Source of the DNA: Gemmatimonadaceae bacterium
GTDB taxonomy: Bacteria; Gemmatimonadota; Gemmatimonadetes; Gemmatimonadales; Gemmatimonadaceae
Assembly: GCA_020851035.1 (NCBI GenBank)
Contig: JADZDM010000002.1
Coordinates: 377,995 to 441,994 of the forward strand
DNA: 64,000 bases
Direction of reading: 5' to 3'
Shown: positions 19,839-28,257 of the stretch, piece by piece
Position numbering within the stretch: position 1 is the first letter of the stretch
Layout: each line of letters opens with the position of its first letter
Translations under genes and position numbers: made by a program
Notes under the pieces: generated by a model
Databases searched by the model: none
Told to the model about the DNA's origin: nothing
The model's input: only the letters and a program-made list of their open reading frames with translations

Positions 19839-22370
19839 ATGACGCAGTCCCCGATCACGATCCACAAGTTCGGCGGTGCCGCACTGGCCGATCTGTCCGC
19901 CTTCCGCCACGCCGCGACGATCGTCGTGCTGCACGGCGGTGCCAGTCCCGTCGTGGTGGTCTCCGCCATGCGCGGTGTGACCGACGCGCTGGCCGCTGCC
20001 GCCACCGCCGCGCCGACCTCCGCGCGGCGCACGCTGGCCAGCCTCGCCGCGCGGCATCGCGCGGTGGCGAAGGGCATCATCCCGGACCGCGCTGCACGCG
20101 CGACGCTCGATGCGGCGATCACGGCGGTCTTCGACGGCCTCGTGGCCACCTGCACCGCGCGCCGGCGCGGTGCGCTCACGCCGCCGGACCTGGACTTCGT
20201 CATGTCGCGCGGCGAGGTGCTGGCGACGGCGCTCATGACGGCCGAGCTGCGCGAGCGCGGGCGCACCGCCGTCGCGATCGATGCGGCGAAGCTGGTGCAC
20301 ACCGATGGCGTGGCCGGCAACGCCTCCCCCGACGTCCCGAAGACGAAGGCGGCGGCGGCGAAGCTCGTGCTCCCGGTGCTCGCGCGTGGCGCGATCCCGG
20401 TGGTGCCCGGCTTCATCGGGCGCGGGCGCCGCGGTGGCGTGGTGACGCTCGGCCGCGGCGGCACCGATGTGACCGCGACACTGCTGGCGCGCGTGCTGCA
20501 CGCGCCCACCGTGATGCTCTGGAAGGACGTGCCCGGCCTGCTCACCGCCGATCCGCGGATCGTGCCGGATGCGCGACTGATCCCGTCGCTGCACGTGCGC
20601 GAGGCGGCCGAGCTGGCGTACCACGGGGCCAAGATCCTGCATCCGCGCGCACTGATCGGGCTCCCGGCCACCACCCGGCTCTACCTGCGGCCACTGGCCG
20701 ACCCGACCGCGCCGGGCACCGAGATCTCGTCGTACGCCACCGTCGGGAAGACGCAGCGCGGCAAGCCGGCACTGCCGGTGAAGGCGCTGGCGGTGATCAC
20801 CGACCAGGCGCTGGTGACGATCGTCGGCAACGGCATGGCCGGCCTTCCCGGTGTCGCGGCCCGCGCCCTCGGTGCGCTCGAGCAGCTCGACATCTCGGTC
20901 TCGCTGATCTCGATGGCATCGTCGGAACACAGCCTCTGCATCGCGGTGCCCGGCAGCGTGGCGAACGCCGTCACCCGCGCCTGGTCGGAGGTCTTCGCGG
21001 CGGAGCTCGCGCGTCGCGACATCGAGTCGATCGACGTGCGCCGCAAGGTGGCGACGCTCGCGATCGTCGGGCTGGGCATGGCCGGCACGCCGGGTGTGTC
21101 GGCCCGGCTCTTCGACGCGCTGGCGCAAAGCCGCGTGAACGTGGTGGCGATCGCGCAGGGCGCCAACGAGATGAACGTGTCGGTCGTGATCGACGACAGG
21201 GCGGCCGCCGTCGCGCAGCGTGCGGTGCACGCCGCCTTCCGCCTCGACAAGATCGGCGGCGGCGATGCCGGCGCGCGGCTCCACGCCGACGTGATCGTGC
21301 TTGGCTTCGGCCTCATCGGCCGCGAGCTCGCACTGCAGCTCGCGAAGCGCCGCACCCCGGAGGGAGGCCGTCTCACGGCGCCGGTGCGGGTGGTGGCGGT
21401 GATCGACCGCAGCGGCTACGTGTTCGACCCGCGCGGCCTCACGCCGCGCAAGCTCACGCAGCTCGCCGAGGCGAAGGCCGCCGGCAAGCCGCTGGCGGTG
21501 CAGGCGGATGGCGTGCGCTCCACCGACGAGGCCGCGCTGCGCGCCATCGCGACCCACGCGCTCGAACGCCCGATCCTGGTGGATGTCACGGCCTCGGAGA
21601 CGAGCGCCACGCTCGAGACGGCGATCGGCGCCGGCATGGACCTCGTGCTCGCCAACAAGCGTCCGCTGGTGACCTCCGGCCGCAACGGCAAGGGCCTCGC
21701 CCGCCTGGCGGCCGCCCGCGGCCGCAGGATGCTGCACGAGGCCACCGTCGGCGCCGGACTGCCGGTGATCGACACGATCAGCAAGCTCGCCGCCTCGGGG
21801 GACCGCATCCTGCAGATCGAGGGGTGTCCCTCCGGCACGCTCGGCTTCCTGTTCAGCGAGATGTCGCGGGGCACGAGGTTCTCGGTGGCGCTGCAGTCGG
21901 CGATGGCGAAGGGCTACACCGAGCCCGACCCGCGTGACGACCTGTCGGGCATGGACGTGGCACGGAAGGCGCTGATCCTGGGCCGGCTGCTCGGCTACGG
22001 CGGGGAGCTGGCCCAGATCAAGGTCGAGTCGCTGGTGCCGGTGCCGATGCGCAAGCTGCCGCTGGCGGAGTTCCTGGCCCGCGCGCCCGAACTCGATGCG
22101 GCATGGGCCACGCGGGTGCGCGACGCGCAGGTGCGCGGCGAGGTGCTGCGCTACCGCATCATCGTCACCAGCAAGGAGGTGCGGGTGGGCGTGGTGGCGG
22201 TGGATGCCAGCAGCCCGCTCGGTGCGCTCGGCGGCACCGACAACCTCTTCTCGTTCACCACCACGCGGTACCGCACCAACCCGCTCGTCATCACGGGGCC
22301 GGGCGCGGGCGCGGGTGTCACCGCCGCCGGCGTGTTCACCGACGTGCTCACGCTGGCCGAGCAGCGATGA
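19839..22370 (+). CDS. thrA: Bifunctional aspartokinase / homoserine dehydrogenase
   Basis: An 843-residue fusion. The N-terminal aspartate kinase has IHKFGGAALAD at about 7-17, variable helical parts and RGGTDVTATLLARVL near 205, followed by two ACT regulatory modules (about 310-480; VTIVGNGMAGLPGVAARAL and LAIVGLGMAGTPGVSARLF). The homoserine dehydrogenase part starts near 485 with the NAD(P)-binding VIVLGFGLIGREL and has VLANKRPLV and EATVGAGLPVIDTI with IEGCPSGTLGFLFSEM. It catalyses the first and third steps from aspartate to homoserine, usually with threonine feedback. I use the ATG giving MTQSPITIHKFGG; an in-frame ATG 13 codons upstream lies in the hairpin region. The stop overlaps the start of threonine synthase by ATGA. 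Confidence 0.94.
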   Translation: MTQSPITIHKFGGAALADLSAFRHAATIVVLHGGASPVVVVSAMRGVTDALAAAATAAPTSARRTLASLAARHRAVAKGIIPDRAARATLDAAITAVFDGLVATCTARRRGALTPPDLDFVMSRGEVLATALMTAELRERGRTAVAIDAAKLVHTDGVAGNASPDVPKTKAAAAKLVLPVLARGAIPVVPGFIGRGRRGGVVTLGRGGTDVTATLLARVLHAPTVMLWKDVPGLLTADPRIVPDARLIPSLHVREAAELAYHGAKILHPRALIGLPATTRLYLRPLADPTAPGTEISSYATVGKTQRGKPALPVKALAVITDQALVTIVGNGMAGLPGVAARALGALEQLDISVSLISMASSEHSLCIAVPGSVANAVTRAWSEVFAAELARRDIESIDVRRKVATLAIVGLGMAGTPGVSARLFDALAQSRVNVVAIAQGANEMNVSVVIDDRAAAVAQRAVHAAFRLDKIGGGDAGARLHADVIVLGFGLIGRELALQLAKRRTPEGGRLTAPVRVVAVIDRSGYVFDPRGLTPRKLTQLAEAKAAGKPLAVQADGVRSTDEAALRAIATHALERPILVDVTASETSATLETAIGAGMDLVLANKRPLVTSGRNGKGLARLAAARGRRMLHEATVGAGLPVIDTISKLAASGDRILQIEGCPSGTLGFLFSEMSRGTRFSVALQSAMAKGYTEPDPRDDLSGMDVARKALILGRLLGYGGELAQIKVESLVPVPMRKLPLAEFLARAPELDAAWATRVRDAQVRGEVLRYRIIVTSKEVRVGVVAVDASSPLGALGGTDNLFSFTTTRYRTNPLVITGPGAGAGVTAAGVFTDVLTLAEQR

Positions 22371-23677
22371 GCGCCAGCGTGCAGGTCTGCGACGCCTGCG
22401 GGGCCCGCGCGAGTGCACTGGATCCGCGGGTGGACTGCGGCCAGTGCGGCGGGCTGCTGCACCTGGAGCATCCGCAGCCCCCCACCTGCACCACCGCGCT
22501 GCGCGAGTTCTTCGACGTGCGCCTGCTGCCGGCGCGCGGACCTCGCGGAGCCGGTCCGGCGGACAGCGGCGTGTGGCGCTTCCGCGAGCTGGTGATGCCC
22601 GGCGTCCGGGATGCCGACATCGTGACGCAGGCCGAGGGCAACACGCCGCTGCTGGCGCGGGCACGCGTGGCGCAGTGGGCGGGGGTGGAGGAACTGCTGC
22701 TCAAGCACGAGGGACACAACCCCACCGGCTCGTTCAAGGATCGCGGCATGACGGTGGCGATCACGCAGGCGAAACGGATCGGCGCCACGGCGGTCGCCTG
22801 CGCCAGCACGGGGAACACGTCGTCGGCGCTCGCCTCGTACGCGGCGCTGGCGGGATTGCGCGCGCTGGTGCTGGTGCCGGCCGGCAAGGTGGCCCTCGGC
22901 AAGCTCTCGCAGACCATCGCCTACGGCGCGCAGACGCTGCTGGTGCGAGGCGACTTCGACGACTGCCTCCGGCTGGCGCGCGAGGCCTCCGAGCAGCTCG
23001 GCGTCTACCTCGCGAACTCGATCAATCCGTGGCGGCTCGAGGGCCAGAAGACGATCATCTTCGACCTGCTGCAGCAGCTGCGCTGGGTGTCACCCGACTG
23101 GCTGGTGCTGCCGGCGGGGAACCTCGGCAACACCGCGGCGTTCGGGGCCGCCCTGCGCGAGGCGCTGCGGCTGGGCCTCATCGATCGCGCGCCGCGCCTG
23201 GCCTGCGTGCAGGCGGCCGGCAGCGCGCCGTTCGCCGCCAGCTTCCGCGACGGCTTCGCCACCCGGCACACGGTGCGTGCCGAGACGATCGCCACCGCCA
23301 TCCGCATCGGTGATCCCGCCAGCTACGATCGCGCCGTGCGGGCGATCCGCGAGACCGACGGCGTAGTGCTCTCGGTGCGGGACGACGAGCTGCTGGAGGC
23401 GAAGGCGGTGATCGACGCCAGCGGCGTGGGTTGCGAGCCGGCCAGCGCCGCCAGCGTGGCCGGTGTGCGTGCACTCGTGCGTGATGGAACCATCCGGGCC
23501 GGGCAGCGCGTCGTGGCGCTGCTGACCGGGCACATGCTCAAGGATCCCGAGGTCATGCTGTCATACCACCGCGAGATGGAACCGCCGCCGCCGTTCGCCA
23601 ACCGCAGCATCGAGATCGATGCCAGCATCGAGGCCCTCGCGCGCGTGCTGCGCGCCCCCGCGGCGGAGGCGCCGTGA
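22367..23677 (+). CDS. thrC: Threonine synthase
   Basis: A 436-residue PLP enzyme converting O-phosphohomoserine to threonine. An N-terminal zinc-ribbon-like segment has two cysteine pairs (CDACG and CGQCG, about 8-30). The PLP lysine is in NPTGSFKDRGM (about 121-131), ASTGNTSSA contacts the cofactor, and LPAGNLGNTAAF forms the glycine-rich phosphate site. This is the length and domain order of the shorter plant-like class I threonine synthases rather than the longer E. coli-type. The ATG overlaps the thrA stop by 4 bp and its own stop overlaps the thrB GTG by 4 bp, so the operon order is thrA-thrC-thrB. Confidence 0.93.
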   Translation: MSASVQVCDACGARASALDPRVDCGQCGGLLHLEHPQPPTCTTALREFFDVRLLPARGPRGAGPADSGVWRFRELVMPGVRDADIVTQAEGNTPLLARARVAQWAGVEELLLKHEGHNPTGSFKDRGMTVAITQAKRIGATAVACASTGNTSSALASYAALAGLRALVLVPAGKVALGKLSQTIAYGAQTLLVRGDFDDCLRLAREASEQLGVYLANSINPWRLEGQKTIIFDLLQQLRWVSPDWLVLPAGNLGNTAAFGAALREALRLGLIDRAPRLACVQAAGSAPFAASFRDGFATRHTVRAETIATAIRIGDPASYDRAVRAIRETDGVVLSVRDDELLEAKAVIDASGVGCEPASAASVAGVRALVRDGTIRAGQRVVALLTGHMLKDPEVMLSYHREMEPPPPFANRSIEIDASIEALARVLRAPAAEAP

Positions 23678-24627
23678 GCGGCAACATCACCATGCGCGCC
23701 ACGGTCAGCGTGCCTGCCAGCACCTCCAACCTCGGCAGCGGCTTCGACTGCGTCGGCATGGCGGTGGACCGCTGGCTGACGGCGTCGGTGAAGGTCGGTG
23801 ACGGGGTGGTGGGCGTGCGCATGTCGCGGGCCGGCACGCTGGCTGGCCTGCGCCTCAACGCGAAGGACGATCTCGTCTACGAGGGGTTCGCGGCTGCCTG
23901 TGCCCGGAAGGGCCAGGAGGTGCCGTCCGGGCTGGCGTTCGACGTCACCTCGACGATCCCGGTGGCGCGTGGGCTCGGCTCGTCGGCGGCCGCGCTGGTG
24001 GCCGGCGCGGCGCTCGCCGACATCGCGCTCGGGCTCGGGCTCGGGCGTGACGGCGTCGCCCTGCTGGTGTCACAGATCGAGGGGCATCCCGACAACGCCG
24101 CACCGGCCTCGTTCGGCGGTGCGATGCTCGGTGTCGCACGCAACGACGCCACCGCCACCGCCCCCTGCACCTATGCGTTCTCGACCCTGCGTGTGCATCC
24201 CACGCTGGCCTTCATCTTCGCCGTGCCGCCACTGGAAGTGACCACGGCGGCGGCGCGTGCGGTGCTGCCGAAGACCGTGCCATTCGGTGACGCGGTGATG
24301 GCGGTGCAGCGGAGCGCGGCGCTGGTGCATGGCCTGGCCAATGCCGATGCCGACCTGCTGGCGCGGGCGCTGGACGACGTGCTCCACGTGCCATACCGCC
24401 GCGAGCTGGTGCCGGGCTACGACGACGTGGTTGCCGCGGCGCGGGCCGCCGGTGCGTTCGGCGCCACCCTCAGCGGCAGCGGGTCCGCCCTGCTGGCGGT
24501 GAGCCACCGGGTGCACGCCCCGGCGGTGGCCGGTGCGATGGCGGGTGCCTTCGCCGCCAGCGGGCTGGAGGCGGAGACGTTCGTGACCGAGGGGGTCGTG
24601 CGGGGGCTGGAGCGAACACCGGCCTGA
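23674..24627 (+). CDS. thrB: Homoserine kinase
   Basis: A 317-residue GHMP-family kinase that phosphorylates homoserine with ATP, completing the pathway in this operon. The family motifs are visible: PASTSNLGSGFDCVG near 16-30, the ATP loop PVARGLGSSAAALVAGA near 93-109, and GAFGATLSGSGSALLAV near 262-278. The GTG start overlaps the threonine synthase stop by 4 bp. The biochemical order (kinase before synthase) differs from the gene order. It is cytosolic and the last gene of the operon; the next gene starts 65 bp downstream. Confidence 0.94.
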   Translation: MSGNITMRATVSVPASTSNLGSGFDCVGMAVDRWLTASVKVGDGVVGVRMSRAGTLAGLRLNAKDDLVYEGFAAACARKGQEVPSGLAFDVTSTIPVARGLGSSAAALVAGAALADIALGLGLGRDGVALLVSQIEGHPDNAAPASFGGAMLGVARNDATATAPCTYAFSTLRVHPTLAFIFAVPPLEVTTAAARAVLPKTVPFGDAVMAVQRSAALVHGLANADADLLARALDDVLHVPYRRELVPGYDDVVAAARAAGAFGATLSGSGSALLAVSHRVHAPAVAGAMAGAFAASGLEAETFVTEGVVRGLERTPA

Positions 24628-24692
24628 ACGGCATCGAAACCCAGGCACGGCCGTCCCCGTAGGCTCCATCAACCCTCACCATCGGTGCTGCC

Positions 24693-24902
24693 ATGATCGC
24701 TGCCCTGCTCCGGCTCTTCGCGCTTCGCCCCATCCTCGCCGGCAGCCTGCTCGGCATCCCGGTGCTGATGCTCATCCTGCTCGGACTGGCCACGGCACTC
24801 TTCCTCAAGCTGCTGCTGGTGGCGGTGCCCGTGATCGCGGTGTTCTGGCTCGTGCGTCGCTTCCTGCGCACCACGCAGGCCGAGCCCGTGCAGACGCTCT
24901 GA
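24693..24902 (+). CDS. Small two-helix membrane protein, unknown function
   Basis: A 69-residue protein made mostly of hydrophobic sequence: RPILAGSLLGIPVLMLILLGLATALFL-type runs at about 12-35 and LLLVAVPVIAVFWLV at about 40-55, then a short charged tail (RRFLRTTQ). It is likely an inner-membrane hairpin. A strong hairpin terminator follows 20 bp after the stop, which supports it as a real transcription unit. I do not recognise a family. Confidence 0.65.
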   Translation: MIAALLRLFALRPILAGSLLGIPVLMLILLGLATALFLKLLLVAVPVIAVFWLVRRFLRTTQAEPVQTL

Positions 24903-24921
24903 CACCGCCGGTGGCGGATAC

Positions 24922-24965
24922 CGCGACGGCCGCGTCCCGACGGGGACGCGGCCGTCGCGTGTTTC
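24922..24965. terminator. Strong bidirectional intrinsic terminator
   Basis: CGCGACGGCCGCGTCCC (24922-24938) pairs perfectly with its reverse complement at 24943-24959 (17 bp, 4-nt loop) and is followed by TGTTT on the plus strand. It lies between two convergent small membrane-protein genes and can serve both. Confidence 0.85.
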
Positions 24966-24999
24966 AGGGCACTCCGAGCGGCATTGCCGTTCGGTGCGA

Positions 25000-25128
25000 T
25001 CAGCGGAAGATGTCGAAGCTGCCCAGCAGCCACCACAGGAAGAGGAATATCAGGACGGTGCTGAAGCAGCCGCCACCGAGCTTCTTCGCCCCGTAGCCGG
25101 CCGCGACGCCACGCAGCAGTTTGCTCAT
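25000..25128 (-). CDS. 42-residue small membrane protein
   Basis: This short frame starts at an ATG at 25128. The 42-residue product begins MSKLLRGVAAGYGAKK, followed by a glycine-cysteine turn and a single strong transmembrane helix (about residues 22-36: STVLIFLFLWWLLG) and ends SFDIFR. A basic amphipathic N terminus followed by a helix rich in F, L and W is typical of small inner-membrane proteins. It converges on the preceding small membrane-protein gene with a shared terminator, which supports reality. No named family recognised. Confidence 0.65.
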   Translation of the reverse strand: MSKLLRGVAAGYGAKKLGGGCFSTVLIFLFLWWLLGSFDIFR

Positions 25129-25287
25129 CGGTTCACTCCAGTCGTCGGGGAGGATGCGCAGTCACGCGCGGAGGACAGGGGCGCGCCGCCATCGTCGGCG
25201 ACGGCCCGGGCGTTGCATGCAGGCAGTGACACAGAAGCGAGCGACACTGGCAGGCATGCACGGATGGATCCAGCGGAGAGCGTCATC

Positions 25288-26055
25288 ATGCACTACGGAC
25301 GGCAGGCGCGCGAAGATTCGGTGGTGCCGGTGCTCGTGCTGCTCGGCGCCGTGGCAGCGCTCGCCGTGACGGCGATCGCGATGCGGCGCCGTGTCGCGCC
25401 GCGACGGGAGCGCCGGACCGCGCGCGCCCTGACGGAGGCTGCGCACGCCGTGGCACCGGTGGCGGCAGCGCGCGACGGCGATGCACAGGATGCCGGCAGC
25501 GGCAGCGGGGCGCTGGTGCACCGGCGATACGAAGTGCGGCTCGTGGGCACGGGCCACACCGTGGCGTCGATCTGCCGACTCATGCACGGCCACCTGGCGG
25601 AACTCGCGCCGTCGGGCTTCGCGGACTTCGAGAAGACGCGTGGCGATGACGACCGGCTGCGCGCCGGCGACGAGTACGACATCACCATGCTCGGGCCGTG
25701 GAACGGCCGTGTGCGCGTGGCCGAGGTGAGCGAGGAGCACTTCACGCTGGTCACGCTGGACGGCCACCCCGAAGCCGGCCACATCACCTTCAGCGCGCGC
25801 GACGCGGAGGCGGAGGCCGAGACGCCCGGTGCACCTGCGCTGCACGCCGTGATCGAGTCATGGGCCCGCGCGCGCGACGGCGTGGTGGATGCCGCGTACT
25901 CCACGCTGGGGATCGGCCGGCAGGTGCAGACGGAGGTCTGGGTGACGTTCCTGCAGCGGCTGGCCACGCTGGCCGGCGTGTCGGGCACTCCGGAGGTCCG
26001 CATCACGACCGAGGAACTCGCGACACCCGCAGCGCCGCCGGCCGTCGATGCCTGA
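25288..26055 (+). CDS. Membrane-anchored DUF1990-like protein
   Basis: A 255-residue protein. An N-terminal transmembrane helix (about 10-28: VVPVLVLLGAVAALAVTAIAM) with basic flanks is followed by a low-complexity linker and a soluble domain from about 75. The domain has LRAGDEYDITMLGPWNGRV, then HFTLVTLDGHPEAGHITF and a late ALHAVIESWARARDG. This arrangement, in particular the T-L-x-G-H-x-E-x-G-x-x-x-F core, resembles DUF1990, whose function is unknown. The start is the ATG preceded by GGAGAG; an in-frame ATG eight codons upstream is possible. The stop overlaps the next gene, also DUF1990-like, by 8 bp, so the pair is co-transcribed and may interact. Confidence 0.7.
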   Translation: MHYGRQAREDSVVPVLVLLGAVAALAVTAIAMRRRVAPRRERRTARALTEAAHAVAPVAAARDGDAQDAGSGSGALVHRRYEVRLVGTGHTVASICRLMHGHLAELAPSGFADFEKTRGDDDRLRAGDEYDITMLGPWNGRVRVAEVSEEHFTLVTLDGHPEAGHITFSARDAEAEAETPGAPALHAVIESWARARDGVVDAAYSTLGIGRQVQTEVWVTFLQRLATLAGVSGTPEVRITTEELATPAAPPAVDA

Positions 26056-26731
26056 GCAGGCGATACCGGCGGCGCCGGCGCTCGATCCCCGGCTGGCCGC
26101 GCGCCTGGCCGAGATCGCGCTGATGGAGCCCACGGTGGACCTCGCCAGGCGCGAGAGCTATGTCACGGCGCAGGGCTGGCACCTGGATGCGCGGGAAGCC
26201 GCGCTGCCTGCGGAGGCGCCAGGCCCTCCCGGGGCCGACGGCTCGTTCGCGGTGGCGTGCCACATCCTCGAGCAGTACGCGTTCCCGCCGCGACGACTCA
26301 TCCGCGGCAGCTTCGACCCGGCCGCACCGCTCGACAACCGCGCGATGCTGCTGACCGCGCGCTATCTCTGGATGACTTTCGAGCTGCCGGTGCGGGTGAG
26401 CCGCGTGATCGACATGACGCGCGCAGGGCAGCATGGCAGTGAACACGTGTGGGGCTACAGCTACCAGACCCTGGCCGGTCATCTGGAGCGCGGTGAAATC
26501 ACCTTCGAGATCGTGAAGGTCATCGACAGCGGTGCGGTCGTGTTCCGCATCCACTCCTTCTCGCAGACCGGGCACATCGCGAACCTCGTGCACCGGCTCG
26601 GCTTCCGGCTCGTGGGCCGGCGCCTGCAGCGGCGGTTCGCGGAGGAATCGCTGCGCAACATGCAACTGCTGGTGGCGCAGCATCTGTCGGCAACCGCGCC
26701 GGCAGGCACAGGCGGGACGCCCGCCGGATGA
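26048..26731 (+). CDS. DUF1990 family protein
   Basis: A 227-residue cytosolic protein. The region from about 70 to 190 carries the DUF1990 pattern: an RLIRGSFDP-type segment, hydrophobic strands, then GYSYQTLAGHLERGEITFEI and VVFRIHSFSQTGHIANL. The shared T-L-x-G-H-x-x-x-G-x-I-x-F core matches the protein encoded immediately upstream, so the two genes look like an old tandem duplication in which one copy gained a membrane anchor. Its ATG lies inside the end of the upstream gene. Function unknown; the neighbourhood is rich in stress genes. Confidence 0.75.
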   Translation: MPEQAIPAAPALDPRLAARLAEIALMEPTVDLARRESYVTAQGWHLDAREAALPAEAPGPPGADGSFAVACHILEQYAFPPRRLIRGSFDPAAPLDNRAMLLTARYLWMTFELPVRVSRVIDMTRAGQHGSEHVWGYSYQTLAGHLERGEITFEIVKVIDSGAVVFRIHSFSQTGHIANLVHRLGFRLVGRRLQRRFAEESLRNMQLLVAQHLSATAPAGTGGTPAG

Positions 26732-26773
26732 CTCCGGGGGCCGGACGCCAGCGTCGGGATCCGTTACCCGCCT

Positions 26774-26790
26774 GTGCCACCGTGTGGCAC
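26774..26790. terminator. Short hairpin between DUF1990 and DUF1328 genes
   Basis: GTGCCAC (26774-26780) and GTGGCAC (26784-26790) form a perfect 7-bp stem with a CGT loop in the gap between convergent genes. It is flanked by two exact copies of ACGCCAGCGTCGG (26745-26757 and 26825-26837), 80 bp apart. No T-tract follows. Confidence 0.4.
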
Positions 26791-26877
26791 GCACGCGGAT
26801 GACATCGGGAGACCCGACGTCCGCACGCCAGCGTCGGCGTGCGCTCCGCGTGCGCACCGGTCACGCGTCACATGCCG

Positions 26878-27054
26878 CTATGGCATGACCTTCTTGCCCG
26901 AGACGAGCCCGATGATCAGGGCGATGACGGCGAAGACGACGAACACCATGAACAGCGTCTTGGCGATGCCGGCAGATGCCGCGGCCAGACCGCCGAAGCC
27001 GAACAGGCCGGCGACGAGTGCCAGCACGAGGAAAGCGAATGCCCAGCGCAACAT
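26878..27054 (-). CDS. DUF1328 / UPF0391 small membrane protein
   Basis: A 58-residue protein of two transmembrane helices that follows the UPF0391 pattern closely: [20 protein letters not shown], then a [15 protein letters not shown] turn, a second helix and a short basic end (SGKKVMP). I start at the ATG giving MLRWAF; nine in-frame residues upstream lack family similarity. Members are small inner-membrane proteins often found near stress genes, without known biochemical function. It follows csbD by about 58 bp on the same strand, so both may be on one transcript controlled by the structured leader upstream of csbD. Confidence 0.85.
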   Translation of the reverse strand: MLRWAFAFLVLALVAGLFGFGGLAAASAGIAKTLFMVFVVFAVIALIIGLVSGKKVMP

Positions 27055-27112
27055 GTGAGTCTCTGGCGTGAAATCGGTCACTCAGGCGGGCGCACTCCGC
27101 ACCCGCAGGGAG

Positions 27113-27331
27113 TCAGCGGGTGGAATCGTGGGTGTCGTGGCGTGACTCGTACTCGGCCACTTCCTTCTCGGCCGCGTCGCGCGTCTTGCCGTAACGTTCC
27201 TGGATCTTCCCGATGAGCTGGTCGCGCTTTCCGGCGACGACGTCGAGATCGTCGTCGGTGAGCTTGCCCCACTGCTCGCGCACCTTGCCCTTCGCGGTCT
27301 TCCAGCTGCCTTCGATGGTATCCCAGTTCAT
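27113..27331 (-). CDS. csbD: CsbD-like stress protein
   Basis: A 72-residue hydrophilic, helical protein with the CsbD signature: MNWDTIEGSWKTAKGKVREQWG, then KLTDDDLDVVAGKRDQLIGK and a lysine- and glutamate-rich end. CsbD proteins are abundant general-stress proteins of unknown mechanism, controlled by sigma-B in Bacillus. The start has CAGGAG just upstream. Only about 17 nt upstream of the codon lies a U-rich tract that ends a stable hairpin, so transcription reading into csbD must pass a terminator. That arrangement suggests attenuation by the structured RNA at 27348-27478. Confidence 0.9.
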   Translation of the reverse strand: MNWDTIEGSWKTAKGKVREQWGKLTDDDLDVVAGKRDQLIGKIQERYGKTRDAAEKEVAEYESRHDTHDSTR

Positions 27332-27347
27332 GGCATCTCCTGTGTCA

Positions 27348-27478
27348 GGAAAACAAAAAAGGCGTGGCACGGCGCATGAGAGCGCCATGGTCCACGCCTT
27401 CGACTGACGAGGTCGATCCCCCCGTCCGCCAAGGAAACTCCACCTGTGCTGCCGGTGGAGTCGATGTCACATACACCA
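27348..27478 (-). ncRNA. Three-hairpin leader/sRNA, copy A (upstream of csbD)
   Basis: Reading on the minus strand, hairpin P0 is ACTCCACC/GGTGGAGT (arms at 27461-27454 and 27444-27437). The linker CTTGGCGGAC follows, then P1 (GACGGGG pairing with CCTCGTC, one G.U), then AGTCGAAGG. P2 is GGCGTGG/CCACGCC (27398-27392 and 27367-27361) with an inner GGCGC/GCGCC stem, followed by TTTTTTGTTTTCC (27360-27348), a textbook intrinsic terminator. The 5' end is estimated from the sigma-54-like box at 27489-27503. The same order of stems and linkers occurs in copies B and C, with compensating changes in the stems. It may be a free small RNA of about 125 nt, an attenuator of csbD, or both. Confidence 0.62.
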
Positions 27479-27488
27479 CGGAGACTTC

Positions 27489-27503
27489 GCAAGTTCCGTG
27501 CTT
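27489..27503 (-). promoter_or_regulatory. Sigma-54-like -24/-12 promoter for RNA copy A
   Basis: On the minus strand the 15-mer AAGCACGGAACTTGC matches the TGGCACG-N4-TTGC layout with exact spacing. The first two bases deviate (AA for TG), so the -24 box is imperfect. The TTGC lies 57 nt before the conserved CTTGGCGG linker; in copy C the distance is 58 nt. That common distance is the main argument that the site is real. Confidence 0.45.
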
Positions 27504-27506
27504 GTC

Positions 27507-27536
27507 CCCTGGTCGCGGCACCGGCCGCGACCAGGG
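27507..27536 (-). terminator. Hairpin directly after the response-regulator gene
   Basis: CCCTGGTCGCGG (27507-27518) pairs perfectly with CCGCGACCAGGG (27525-27536), extendable by one more pair in the loop. It sits one base past the stop codon of the receiver gene. No U-tract follows on the minus strand. It separates the two-component operon from the sigma-54-like promoter immediately downstream. Confidence 0.6.
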
Positions 27537-27537
27537 A

Positions 27538-28257
27538 TCAGTTGTACTGCAGCAGCAGCTCCAGTCGCTGGCGGAGGTCCGCCAGCTGCTTCGACTTGAA
27601 TGCGTGCTTCGTCTCCTCCAGCACCTCCACCGTGTGCTGTATCGCCGCCGTGAGCTGTGAGCCGCGCGCGCAGTTCATGATCTGGCAGGCATGCGACTCC
27701 ACCGGCGCACCGGCCAGCGCGCGGCCAAGCTGCTCGAGGTCGGTCAGCGACCCCATCACGTTGCGCAGCGCCAGCGAGAGGAAGGTGTCCGCCGTCGGCG
27801 CCCCGGGGCCCCGCTGCGTCGCGAGCTGGTCGTAGCGCAGCCGCATGTCGTTCAGGCGCAGTTCCGCATCCTGCATGGCGCGGAACGAGCGGAATCGGGC
27901 CACCGCCGCGTTCACGCGCACCTCGAGCTCGGAGAACTGCACCGGCTTGGTGAGGTACGCGGCCACCGGCAGCTCGATGCACGCCACCGCCGAACGCACG
28001 CTGGGGAAGCCGGTGAGGATGATGACGGGCAGCCCGCCCCGTACCTGTGCCACCCGCCGCACCAGCGCGAGGTCGTTGTTGCCCGGCATCTCCAGGTCGG
28101 TGATGAGCAGGTCGAACTGCTCATCCACCACCAGCTCCAGTGCCCGCGGGCCGTCGGCGGCCGTCTGCACCTCGTAGCCCTCGCGCCGCAGCAGGTCTGC
28201 CGTCGACTGGAGGAACGTGTCTTCGTCGTCCGCGATCAGGATTCGCCCGCGCGTCAT
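27538..28257 (-). CDS. Response regulator receiver protein without DNA-binding domain
   Basis: A 239-residue protein. The receiver domain occupies about 1-120: ILIADDEDTF gives the acidic pocket, LLITDLEMPG places the phospho-acceptor aspartate at 54, and a T-G-F and a K-P (YLTKPVQF) complete the set. The C-terminal half is a predicted helical region starting FRAMQDAELRLNDMRLRYDQL and containing further amphipathic helices, with no helix-turn-helix or enzyme motif. It could act by protein contact. The ATG overlaps the histidine-kinase stop by 4 bp (ATGA), so the kinase is its likely partner. Confidence 0.9.
   Translation of the reverse strand: MTRGRILIADDEDTFLQSTADLLRREGYEVQTAADGPRALELVVDEQFDLLITDLEMPGNNDLALVRRVAQVRGGLPVIILTGFPSVRSAVACIELPVAAYLTKPVQFSELEVRVNAAVARFRSFRAMQDAELRLNDMRLRYDQLATQRGPGAPTADTFLSLALRNVMGSLTDLEQLGRALAGAPVESHACQIMNCARGSQLTAAIQHTVEVLEETKHAFKSKQLADLRQRLELLLQYN

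Noticed and set aside
27404-27434. ANTAR-type antiterminator RNA
   Set aside because: ANTAR RNAs have two 6-nt loops with A at position 1 and G at 4; the P1 loops here are 5-8 nt and do not fit, and no ANTAR protein is nearby.
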